Shown: in pieces, positions 6,246-14,011 of the stretch | How positions within the stretch are numbered: position 1 is the first letter of the stretch | Layout of the letters: every line of letters starts with the position of its first letter | Assembly (NCBI GenBank): GCA_964559205.1 | Contig: CAZLHV010000059.1 | Span: 1 to 15,625 of the forward strand | DNA from: GWF2-43-63 sp964559205 | GTDB taxonomy: Bacteria > Bacteroidota > Bacteroidia > Bacteroidales > DTU049 | Length of the DNA: 15,625 nt | Reading direction: 5' to 3' | The notes under the pieces: generated by a model | What the model saw: only the letters and a program-made list of their open reading frames with translations | Database searches by the model: none | Told to the model about the DNA's origin: nothing | Program-made: the position numbers and the translations under genes

Positions 6246-8426
6246 ATGAAAGCAAGTTTAAGCGAGATTTGGTTTACGAACCAGCTTCCTGACGAAAACG
6301 CAGGTTGCTCGGGTCGAAATTTGCAGGCAGTTGTCACCGAAGATTATGTGCGACTGGGTCAGCTCACAGCTTTACGTTTTCTCGAGTGGGTTTGCCTGAA
6401 TCCCGGTGGGGTCATTGCATTGCCGACAGGGAAAACCCCCGAATTTTTCATCAAGTGGACACGGTTTTATCTCGAAAACTGGGATCACGAATGCAAAGCA
6501 GGACTTCTGCGCGAAATAAAAATGCATACGTTACCCAGACCAGATATGAAATCGCTGACTTTTTTTCAACTCGACGAGTTTTTTCCGATCGATCCGTCGC
6601 ATGAGCGTTCGTTTGCGCATTTCATTCAGACATTCTATGTCAGGGGCTTTGGGCTCGATCCGCGCAAGGTTCATCTGATTAACACCTGTACCATGAACGA
6701 CCGAAGCCGCATCAATTTATGTGAGTTGTTTGCGGATGGCGAAATTGATCTGAGTCTGCGTACGCGACAGGTGAAATCGGAAAAGGAACTGCAAAAAAAG
6801 CGAGCCATTCAGTACATCGATCAGCGCTGTGCCGAATACGAAGCAGCGATACGCAATGCTGGTGGTCTGGGATTTTTTCTTGGCGGAATCGGCCCCGACG
6901 GGCATATCGCTTTCAACATCAGGGGCAGCCGACACGACTCAGTCACACGCCTCGATCATATTAATTACGAAACGCAGGCTGCAGCAGCTTCCGACCTTGG
7001 GGGCATCGAAAATGTAAGACGCAAAGCCGTTGTTACAATGGGTCTGCAAACCATTACAGCCAATCGCCAATGCACAGCCATTATTATTGCTGCCGGTGCG
7101 TCAAAATCGAAGGTAGTAGCCGATGCCATCACACAGGAGCCTTCGGCCGGGTATCCGGCCACAGCACTGCAGAAGCTGCCCGAAGCACGAATGTATATCA
7201 CACGCAGTGCTGCCGCAGGATTAATGAACGTACCAGACCGTGATGCAAAGGCTTCGGTTGTGGCTATAAAAAGCAAAATTCAGCGTGGCCTTAACCTGCC
7301 GAAAGGCAAGGTGATTATGCACACGGCACCACATCACGATGACATTGAGCTGGCTTATTTTCCTGCCATTCACCATCTGGTGCGCAGCGAAAACAACGAA
7401 AATCATTTTGTGTATTGCACCAGTGGTTTTACCGCGGTTACCAATCACTATCTGGCATCGGTGCTCGAAGCTACTTCAGCTTTTCTCAGCAGCAACGATA
7501 TTCAGGATCAGGCTCAGGAAATAAAAATATTCGATGCTGCTTCAAAAAACCACGATATCACTGGTTATCTGAATGGTATTGCCCAGCAACAGAAAGAAAT
7601 ACAGTTGCTTCACATGGCCTGCCGGATGGTGCGAAACGTGGCTGCACACCTGAAATCGCGCAGCTGGGAGAAAATTAAAAAATACATCAGTAGGCTGGCC
7701 GACATCATTCAATCGCTTGAACCCGGAAGCCGCGAGCCAGAGGAAATCCATCTTGCCAAAGGCTGGGTGCGCGAATTCGAAGCGGAGTTGGCATGGGCAC
7801 ATTTCGGACTCCCTGATACATACACACATCATTTGCGACTGAAATTTTATTCAGCCGATATTTTTCCCGAGTATCCCGATTACGAGGAAGATGTATTGCC
7901 CATTTTTAACCTGATGCAGCAATTGAAGCCCGATGTGATTACCCTGGCCATTGATCCCGAAGGCAGTGGACCCGATACACATTACAAGTCGCTGATGGCC
8001 ATCTCTGCTGCCATCGATGCCTATGTGACAAAAACCGGACGCAGCGATATCCGCATCTGGGGTTACCGCAATGTGTGGTCACATTTCACCCTGTCGGAGG
8101 TTAACACCATTATTCCGGTATCGCTTAATTCGCTGGCCGTATTGCACAACATGTTCAACACCTGCTTTCTGAGCCAGCGCACGGCATCGTTCCCAAGTCA
8201 TGAATCCGATGGCACGTTCAGCGAACTGGCTCAGAAAATCTGGGTGCAGCAGTTCAACGAACTTCGCAATATTCTTGGCGATAAATATTTCTACGAAAGT
8301 CCGAGCCGTATGCTCAACCGCGCCTATGGGGCCATTTACCTGAGCGACATGAGTTATGAGGAATTCACCGCGTATTTGATTCCACTACGCCGACTGTTGC
8401 AGTCGAAATCGCTGCTGGAGCGGTGA
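6246..8426 (+). CDS. NagB-like / PIG-L (LmbE)-like deacetylase fusion protein
   Basis: This 726-residue protein has two parts. Residues about 25-325 are a glucosamine-6-phosphate deaminase (NagB) fold: LPTGKTP sugar-phosphate loop (59-65), FFQLDEFF with the catalytic aspartate D110, and GGIGPDGHIAFN with D218 and H220. Where E. coli NagB has its active-site glutamate E148, just after HIAFN, this protein has I225. Residues about 350-610 resemble the PIG-L/LmbE zinc deacetylase family. APHHDDIE (361-368) stands for the usual AHPDDE motif, and GPDTHYKS (575-582) may give the third metal ligand, H579. A helical stretch (about 410-530) separates the two metal motifs. The same fusion is known in Bacteroidota as a NagB-like protein of unproven function. 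The pairing suggests amino-sugar work, deacetylation of an N-acetylated sugar plus handling of the sugar phosphate, but the missing glutamate argues against simple deaminase activity. It follows the aminotransferase by 43 bases with no good promoter, so an operon is likely. Confidence 0.85.
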   Translation: MKASLSEIWFTNQLPDENAGCSGRNLQAVVTEDYVRLGQLTALRFLEWVCLNPGGVIALPTGKTPEFFIKWTRFYLENWDHECKAGLLREIKMHTLPRPDMKSLTFFQLDEFFPIDPSHERSFAHFIQTFYVRGFGLDPRKVHLINTCTMNDRSRINLCELFADGEIDLSLRTRQVKSEKELQKKRAIQYIDQRCAEYEAAIRNAGGLGFFLGGIGPDGHIAFNIRGSRHDSVTRLDHINYETQAAAASDLGGIENVRRKAVVTMGLQTITANRQCTAIIIAAGASKSKVVADAITQEPSAGYPATALQKLPEARMYITRSAAAGLMNVPDRDAKASVVAIKSKIQRGLNLPKGKVIMHTAPHHDDIELAYFPAIHHLVRSENNENHFVYCTSGFTAVTNHYLASVLEATSAFLSSNDIQDQAQEIKIFDAASKNHDITGYLNGIAQQQKEIQLLHMACRMVRNVAAHLKSRSWEKIKKYISRLADIIQSLEPGSREPEEIHLAKGWVREFEAELAWAHFGLPDTYTHHLRLKFYSADIFPEYPDYEEDVLPIFNLMQQLKPDVITLAIDPEGSGPDTHYKSLMAISAAIDAYVTKTGRSDIRIWGYRNVWSHFTLSEVNTIIPVSLNSLAVLHNMFNTCFLSQRTASFPSHESDGTFSELAQKIWVQQFNELRNILGDKYFYESPSRMLNRAYGAIYLSDMSYEEFTAYLIPLRRLLQSKSLLER

Positions 8427-8840
8427 AATGAAACTCAGCGATTGTTTCTTGCTGGCCATAACGTTATTCTTTAATAGTGACTTTTTGCTTCGTTCACAAA
8501 TGATGGAGATTTAATGAGGCTTCAACGCCAAAAATAAAGAAAATATTTCACCAAATGTCATTCAGGCAGGAGTCAATGACATGAAAGCATTGATATGTCT
8601 GTTTTGCTATTGCTCAGAAAACGAGATGATTGCGAATGTGATTAGGAAATATGGCAACTGGAAATGCCTTTTAATAGTCAGTCAATCCGGGAGGCAAGAT
8701 CTCCCAGTGTTGAGTGTGCATTTGGTCCGAATGAAAGAAACAACTGTTCTTGCAGCAGCCAATTCAGCTTGCAAAACCTGTATGAGCCATTTAAAGTCAG
8801 AAATGATTCATGCGAATCGCTTTTGAGCTACAAACCGGAT
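8427..8840. other. Convergent intergenic region without supported gene
   Basis: These 414 bases lie between two converging genes. Two overlapping plus-strand ORFs (from 8581 and 8664) have cysteine-rich, low-complexity translations without recognisable domains and no promoter or ribosome-binding site, so I treat the region as noncoding. No strong terminator with a T tract was found. A perfect 8-base inverted repeat sits at 8555-8582. Confidence 0.6.
8555..8582. repeat. Inverted repeat, 8-base arms, 12-base loop
   Basis: ATGTCATT (8555-8562) and AATGACAT (8575-8582) are perfect reverse complements around a 12-base loop. The stem is AT-rich and no T run follows on either strand, so a classical terminator is unlikely. 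It lies in the convergent gap and could be a weak bidirectional 3'-end structure or chance. Confidence 0.4.
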
Positions 8841-10895
8841 TTACCCGTGCAATTTAACAATGGGGTTGTATTTGTGCAGTAGGTCATGCGTATATCGGGC
8901 AGTCCAGCCAAAGAGAATGTCTTCCTTTTGTTGATCATTCTCGAAGTAGGCGGTGTCTATTATTTCGCCATTGATTTTTAGCTCGGTTTTGCCGTCAAGT
9001 ACATCGATATGAGGGCAGCCGGCTATTAACTGAGCAGAGAGGGCAATTGCTTCTGCTTCGCTTGGGTTGTCAAGGATAAGAAGGTCGGCACCTTCGAAAA
9101 GCATTCCATGATCAAAGATAGCATCTGTTTCGGCTGTGATAAGAGCGATATTTGTCTGGGGCTTACGAAGTATCATTTTTTCGTTTTGAATCTGGCTCTC
9201 GTTTTTATGGAAGAATCTGCCGTTAAAGAATACTCCTTCACTAATCAGATAGGCAAACAACACATTTGAATCGATTTCGTGAATTTGCTGATTGATTCTC
9301 TCTGCCAGATTTTGGCTGATGCGATTTGCGGCAATGATTGGGATGCGGCTGTTTTCAGCCTCGCCGAAATGGGACATGATGATTTTTCCGGGGACATCGA
9401 TAGAGCCGCCATAAGCAGGTGCCAGATGCATAAAGACCCCGGGGCCGGCATTAATTTCGATGATTCCGAAATTGCCGTCACGCCACGATTTTGATATGTC
9501 AGCAGCCAGAACGTCGATACCAAGATTTCGCAGGGTGAGGTATGAAGCTATGTCTTCAACCAGTTGAATGTTGTCGGGGTGGATTTTTTCGGTCACATTA
9601 TATGATACTCCACCTGCAGAGATGTTGGCAACTCGGCGGAGCACCACTTCATCGCCTTCAGCAGGAATATCATAAACAGTTTTACCTTGAAGAGAAAGGT
9701 AATTGATCAGATCGTCATCAATCTTAATTTTACAAAGCGGACTTCGCGCGTTGTCTAGACGAATCACAAGGTCGTTTTCTATTGCGATCAGTTCTTTAAT
9801 GTTGTGTTTTCCATCTCCTGTCACAAAAGCCGGAACACGCTGCAATGCAGCAGCAAACTTGCCATCGACTGCCAGCAAGCGGTGGTCGGTGCCATAGATT
9901 TGTGTTTGAACGAGAGCTCCCATAAAAGGCACATCGTTGGCTTCGCCAATGGCAATAATTTTCTTAAAAGATTCTCGCACCTGATCTTCGTTCATCACGC
10001 CGGTGGTTACCCCCTGACCCTTATGGCCGTTCACGGGTTTAACGACACAGGGGTAGCCAATTTTTTCTGCAGCAGCAATGGCATCGTCTTCGGTAAAGGT
10101 GTTAAAACCTTTTGGTGTAGGAAATCCGCACATGTCAAGAAATTCTCCGCACATATCCTTAAACTGAGTGAATTCAGTGTCTTTAATCCCATCGTTATGA
10201 AAAGTGGTTGAGCGGCCACGAAGTTGTTTGCAGCCATATCCCCACTGAAACTGATTTTCTTCAAAAAGATAGAATACGGGAATATTGCGTTTAAGTCCTG
10301 CTTCGACCAACGAATAAAGTGTGGGCCCTCCAAACAATGTTTTATCGAAAGCTGACTGAAGTTTGAGCCACTCAGATGAGAAGTCAAATTCTTTGTCGTG
10401 GCTTATGGCATAGAACCAATCGGCAACCAGCCATGCTGCATCTTCGGCAATGTCTTTGTCGAGATACTCAATGGCTACCACAAACTCATCGTCATCTTTG
10501 CTTACGGCATATCGATTTACATATAGATCGATGTCCATTTTGAGGACATGGAGCAACACTTCGGCATAGAGGTCAATGACGAATTCCGCCTTGCTTTGAT
10601 TCAGAGCAGGAAGTATTTTTCCGATTTCATCTCTGAAAAAACCAACGGTATCTCCGATGGGAGCAATGTAAATATTAAAAACCATTGCCTTGCAGGGCAG
10701 ATAGTAATTTGGACCTTCGTAGAAGGCGAAACTGCGGAGTTTGAAATCTTTTGCGTCGTACATTTCTTTTCTGAATTCTTCGAGTTTCTGGTTTTCTTCT
10801 TCAAATTGTTTACGGACAGCTTCGATTAGTTTACGTGCTGAATCAAGATCTCTCGGCTGATCTTGCTGTTCAAAACTATTGTTGTCGGTGCTCAT
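8841..10895 (-). CDS. Cyanophycin-synthetase-like ATP-grasp protein with degenerate Mur domain
   Basis: This 684-residue protein is related to CphA, which builds the multi-Asp/Arg peptide cyanophycin with an ATP-grasp site (adds Asp) and a Mur-ligase site (adds Arg). Residues 15-48 are a charged predicted coiled coil. Residues about 51-235 match the CphA N domain (EGPNYY at 60-65; GGPTLYSLVEAGLKRNIP at 189-206). Residues about 240-510 are a well-kept ATP-grasp domain: VVKPVNGHKGQGVTT (284-298), DHRLLAVDGK (337-346), RVANISAGGVSYNVT (421-435), and metal-binding EINAGPG (480-486) followed by MHLAP. After RIPI (517-520) the Mur-type domain begins but the expected GTNGKTT P-loop is replaced by RISQNLA (525-531). 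Only about 168 residues remain where CphA has roughly 380. EGVFFNGR (553-560) still aligns with the CphA block DGIYLDGR. The start is set by AAGGA overlapping the upstream gene's stop. It may be a single-site peptide ligase, similar in principle to CphA2. Substrate is unknown. Confidence 0.85.
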   Translation of the reverse strand: MSTDNNSFEQQDQPRDLDSARKLIEAVRKQFEEENQKLEEFRKEMYDAKDFKLRSFAFYEGPNYYLPCKAMVFNIYIAPIGDTVGFFRDEIGKILPALNQSKAEFVIDLYAEVLLHVLKMDIDLYVNRYAVSKDDDEFVVAIEYLDKDIAEDAAWLVADWFYAISHDKEFDFSSEWLKLQSAFDKTLFGGPTLYSLVEAGLKRNIPVFYLFEENQFQWGYGCKQLRGRSTTFHNDGIKDTEFTQFKDMCGEFLDMCGFPTPKGFNTFTEDDAIAAAEKIGYPCVVKPVNGHKGQGVTTGVMNEDQVRESFKKIIAIGEANDVPFMGALVQTQIYGTDHRLLAVDGKFAAALQRVPAFVTGDGKHNIKELIAIENDLVIRLDNARSPLCKIKIDDDLINYLSLQGKTVYDIPAEGDEVVLRRVANISAGGVSYNVTEKIHPDNIQLVEDIASYLTLRNLGIDVLAADISKSWRDGNFGIIEINAGPGVFMHLAPAYGGSIDVPGKIIMSHFGEAENSRIPIIAANRISQNLAERINQQIHEIDSNVLFAYLISEGVFFNGRFFHKNESQIQNEKMILRKPQTNIALITAETDAIFDHGMLFEGADLLILDNPSEAEAIALSAQLIAGCPHIDVLDGKTELKINGEIIDTAYFENDQQKEDILFGWTARYTHDLLHKYNPIVKLHG

Positions 10896-10902
10896 ATCCT
10901 TA
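10892..10902 (-). promoter_or_regulatory. Stop/Shine-Dalgarno/start overlap coupling the two operon genes
   Basis: On the minus strand the coiled-coil gene's stop TAA is followed directly by GGAT and then ATG (TAAGGATATG). The A-rich end plus TAAGGA gives a rare clear Shine-Dalgarno-like AAGGA that overlaps the stop. This favours translational coupling of the two proteins. Confidence 0.55.
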
Positions 10903-12303
10903 CTTTTTTAATAATTGTTCAAGAATTTTCTCCACTTCAGCACGGAAGGCTTTTTCTTCTTCCAATTCTTTCCTGAGTCTGATCAGGTCTTCTGAGTCTG
11001 AAATAAGGGGTCCGTTAGCTGTTTCAGAGGAACGTCGTTCAGCTTCAATTCTAAGTTCGCGTTCATCCTTAAGTTGAGAAACCAGTCGGTCATAATCTGA
11101 CTTCAACCTTTCATATTCATAGCGACTTTCTTTTTCTATGTCCAACAACCTGCTTTCAAGGCGTAAATTTTCATCCTTGAGCTCTTTCATGTCGGCAAGG
11201 AGATCTTCATAGGCTTGTTTATCGTTCGAGGATGAGTTTGCGCTATCTTTAAGCTGATTAAAATCGGATTTCAATTGCTGCATTTCTTTTTGCATGCCTT
11301 CGATCACAAGATCTTTGTCTCTCAGTTGATCGATATATAAGTCGTTGTTTGATGACTGATTGGACTTGATTTTTTCATATTCAAGTCTGAGCAGAATCAG
11401 TTCATTATTTTCTCTTTTGGCTTTCTGAAGCTCGTTTTGCAGGGTTTCAATCCGGGTGTTTTGATCGCTTGACTGAGATATCTGTTGTTCGGCAGCAGCT
11501 AATTTCAACCTAAGTTCGTTGAGTTCGCTGACCTCTTTTGAGCGAAGCACTTCCTGCTCAGATCTCGCAGTGGCCAACTGATCAGCCTTGCTCTCTGCAT
11601 CTGACAGTCGCTGCTCCAGCGTTGCAATCTCACTGAGTTCGGCAGATTTGAGCTCAAGTTCAGATCTTAATTCCTTAAGAGATTGCTCGAGGCTTGAATT
11701 TTTATCATTAAGTGAATGAAGCGATTTTTCCTGATCAGATTTTAGTTGGGCGATTTCTTTTTCATGTTTTTCTGTTAACCTGGCCATATCTTCTTTTAAA
11801 GAAAGAAGTTCTGTTTCAGTTTCGTTCAATTTAACCTGAGCTTCGGTAGAGGCGTTAATCTCTTTCTGCAGTTTCTTAATCTTTTTTTTGCTGGAGGATG
11901 ATTTTCCAAAGTATAGGAACATGAAAAGCAGCATCAAAAACGCCAAAAGGCCAACACCAGCTAAGGCAGGAATCTTGTATTTTTCAATAGTTTCGCTAAG
12001 CGTTTTGGCTTCGTCGGCTTTTGTTTTCATCACTGCCAGCTGGCTGTTCAGTGTGTCGATTTTAACGTTCAGGGCAGGCAGGCTGGAAGTGATTAATTGG
12101 TTGTCGAGTTGCATCAAACTGTCGGCCTTTAATACTAAGGCCCTGAGTGTTACAGGACTGCTGTCGGGGAGCATTGATTTGAAAGCATTGAAGTTTTCAA
12201 GAGCAACGCGACGTTGTTCTATCATAACAGAATCGGCAGGACCCGCTTGTGCGAAAACGTAGATAGCGAGCAATAAGCCCGAAAAGGTAGCGAGAATTCT
12301 CAT
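10900..12303 (-). CDS. Single-pass membrane protein with long coiled coil
   Basis: This 467-residue protein has an N-terminal signal peptide or anchor (MRILATFSGLLLAIYVFAQA), an exported segment of about 90 residues, and one transmembrane helix (about 111-132, IPALAGVGLL then AFLMLLFMFL). A lysine-rich stop-transfer run SSSSKKKIKK comes next. The remaining 330 residues are almost entirely charged heptad coiled coil, ending in LEEEKAFRAEVEKILEQLLKK. If the signal is cleaved, the small N-terminal part faces the periplasm and the long coiled coil faces the cytoplasm. There is no enzymatic motif and no recognised family. The gene is first in an operon with the CphA-like ATP-grasp protein, whose start lies four bases past this stop. 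Because the partner begins with its own short coiled coil, this protein may be its membrane scaffold; that is an inference. Coiled-coil proteins give misleading similarity hits, so names based on SMC or myosin similarity should be ignored. Confidence 0.8.
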   Translation of the reverse strand: MRILATFSGLLLAIYVFAQAGPADSVMIEQRRVALENFNAFKSMLPDSSPVTLRALVLKADSLMQLDNQLITSSLPALNVKIDTLNSQLAVMKTKADEAKTLSETIEKYKIPALAGVGLLAFLMLLFMFLYFGKSSSSKKKIKKLQKEINASTEAQVKLNETETELLSLKEDMARLTEKHEKEIAQLKSDQEKSLHSLNDKNSSLEQSLKELRSELELKSAELSEIATLEQRLSDAESKADQLATARSEQEVLRSKEVSELNELRLKLAAAEQQISQSSDQNTRIETLQNELQKAKRENNELILLRLEYEKIKSNQSSNNDLYIDQLRDKDLVIEGMQKEMQQLKSDFNQLKDSANSSSNDKQAYEDLLADMKELKDENLRLESRLLDIEKESRYEYERLKSDYDRLVSQLKDERELRIEAERRSSETANGPLISDSEDLIRLRKELEEEKAFRAEVEKILEQLLKK

Positions 12304-12610
12304 ACGATGGGTGATTTGCTTGCAAAATTATGAAATTATCCGACACATTTTGACGATTTAACGTAAATATGATGTTGTTAATTAATGGAAATATTTGCGG
12401 GGAATATGAGTAAGGAAATGGAGTTGCAATTGAATGCCATCATAGGCCCTGATAAATGTAATTGCTGGAATAATAGGGCGTTGGGTATGTTGTTGGCGCA
12501 AGAAAATCATAAGTGCATATTCAATTGGTCCCCTGTTTCTTTGCACTGGAACTTTATTCTATTCAACGAATTTAATTTTATTTGCTATCTTGACACACTT
12601 TTAGAAAGCC
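12304..12610. other. Divergent intergenic region between coiled-coil operon and M28 peptidase
   Basis: These 307 AT-rich bases contain the -7 element of the leftward operon at 12323-12330. For the rightward peptidase gene only imperfect candidates exist (TTTATTTG at 12577-12584 and TATCTTGA at 12586-12593), each off the TAnnTTTG consensus. A plus-strand ORF from 12385 runs into the peptidase gene in another frame. Its tryptophan- and cysteine-rich translation is not protein-like, so no gene is called. Confidence 0.55.
12323..12330 (-). promoter_or_regulatory. -7 promoter element of the coiled-coil / CphA-like operon
   Basis: The minus strand reads TAATTTTG followed by C, a full match to TAnnTTTG. 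It ends 19 bases before the ATG at 12303, the same distance as for other genes in this window. No TTTG is present at the -33 position, so the call rests on the -7 element alone. Confidence 0.45.
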
Positions 12611-13987
12611 ATGAAACATTTTTTCTTTTTGTCTGTTTTTCTTATCACGAGCACCTGCAATGCCCATGGTCAGAATCCTGATTCATTGATGGCGCAATCG
12701 CTGTTTACGCAGGCCCTTTCCAGTCATATTGCATATAATCAGCTGATTCAACTCTGTACAATTGCACCTGGTCGCCTTGCCGGTACTCCAGAGGCTGAGT
12801 TGGCATTGAATTACACGTACGAAATCATGGCATCGATGGATTTCGATACTGTTTATAAACAACCATGTTTTGTGCGCAAATGGATTCGGGGAAACGAAGA
12901 AACTGCATATGCCCTTTGTTCAGATGGGAAGAGAATCGACCTTTCGGTAGATGCGTTGGGGGGTTCAGTGCCAACACCCGAAAATGGCATTCTGGCAAAA
13001 GTGATTGCATTTGAAAGCATTGAGGAATTGCAAAAAGCCGACCCTGATTCAGTTAAAGGGAAAATCGTTTTTTTTAGTAAACCGATGAACAACGATTATT
13101 ACAATACATTCAGGGCCTATGGTGAGAATGCTTCAATGAGAGTGTTAGGTGCTGATGAGGCTTCAAAACTTGGAGCAGTTGCTGTTATTGTCAGATCGCT
13201 CAATACTGAAACAGACACTTTTCCTCACACCGGTATTATGCGTTATAAAACTTGTGACATAAAAATCCCTGGTTTTGCTATTAGTACTGTGCATGCCGAT
13301 TCATTAAATAACGCACTGAGCATTGATCCCGCCGTAAAAGTGTTTCTTAAATGCTCATGTGTTGAATTTTCCGAAATTGAGTCTTATAATGTGATCGGAG
13401 AATTGCGTGGGTCAAAGTATCCAGATCAGTTTATTGTGGTCGGAGGACACATCGATTCATGGTATAATTCACAGGGTGCTCATGATGATGGAGCTGGTTG
13501 CATTCAAAGCATTGAAACAGTTCGGCTTTTTCTTGAAGCGGGGTATCGACCTGCTCATACGATCAGGGTGGTGATGTTTCTTGATGAAGAAATGGAACAG
13601 CGAGGTGGCCGTGCTTATGCAGCACAAGCACTCAACAGGGGCGAAAAGCATATTTTTGGTCTCGAAAGCGATCGTGGGGCTGGTGTTCCTTTAGGTTTTT
13701 CCATTGATGCATCAGATCAATTGGTTAATAGAATCGCTTCCTGGAAACCACTGTTTGAACCTTGGGGAGTACACATCTTTACAAAAGGGGGCTCGGGAGT
13801 GGATGTTGGTTTTCTAAAGCCGCAAGGTGTTCCTCTTGCCGGACTGGTAACGGAATCACAAAGGTATTTTGCTTATCACCATTCGGCAAATGACACGTGG
13901 GATAAGGTTAGCCGTCGCGAAATGCAACTTGGTTCTGCATCAATGGCTTTATTGATCTATCTTGTGGATAAATATGGGTTGTACTGA
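12611..13987 (+). CDS. Secreted M28 family zinc metallopeptidase with PA-like insert
   Basis: This 458-residue protein has a signal peptide (MKHFFFLSVFLITSTCNAHG). Residues about 120-250 look like a PA domain inserted ahead of the catalytic core (GKIVFFSKP at 150-158, KLGAVAVIVRS at 186-196). The M28 di-zinc site is complete: H280 and D282 in GGHIDSW, D292 in GAHDDGAG, E326 and E327 in LDEEME (general base and zinc ligand), D354 in ESDRGAG, and a histidine of YHHSANDT (423-424). The arrangement and the C-terminal region resemble the plasma glutamate carboxypeptidase (CPQ) group, which cleaves dipeptides or trims N-terminal residues. It probably acts in the periplasm or outside the cell, helping amino-acid scavenging. 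The gene is divergent from the coiled-coil/CphA-like operon and ends 24 bases from the convergent PHP phosphatase gene. Exact substrate cannot be told. Confidence 0.9.
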   Translation: MKHFFFLSVFLITSTCNAHGQNPDSLMAQSLFTQALSSHIAYNQLIQLCTIAPGRLAGTPEAELALNYTYEIMASMDFDTVYKQPCFVRKWIRGNEETAYALCSDGKRIDLSVDALGGSVPTPENGILAKVIAFESIEELQKADPDSVKGKIVFFSKPMNNDYYNTFRAYGENASMRVLGADEASKLGAVAVIVRSLNTETDTFPHTGIMRYKTCDIKIPGFAISTVHADSLNNALSIDPAVKVFLKCSCVEFSEIESYNVIGELRGSKYPDQFIVVGGHIDSWYNSQGAHDDGAGCIQSIETVRLFLEAGYRPAHTIRVVMFLDEEMEQRGGRAYAAQALNRGEKHIFGLESDRGAGVPLGFSIDASDQLVNRIASWKPLFEPWGVHIFTKGGSGVDVGFLKPQGVPLAGLVTESQRYFAYHHSANDTWDKVSRREMQLGSASMALLIYLVDKYGLY

Positions 13988-14011
13988 GTCGAAGAAAAGT
14001 AAACCCGGTTT

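Noticed and set aside
8581..8882. Two overlapping plus-strand ORFs in the convergent gap (from 8581 and 8664)
   Set aside because: Cys-rich translations without domain features, no promoter or ribosome-binding site, and the second runs into the antisense of the CphA-like gene.
12385..12681. 98-codon plus-strand ORF before the M28 peptidase
   Set aside because: It runs about 70 bases into the peptidase gene in another frame, is unusually rich in Trp and Cys, and shows no domain; the peptidase start is supported by its signal peptide.
14001..14011. AAACCCGGTTT dyad between the convergent M28 and PHP genes as a terminator
   Set aside because: The arms are only five bases with a one-base centre, which cannot form a hairpin loop, so it does not support a terminator.
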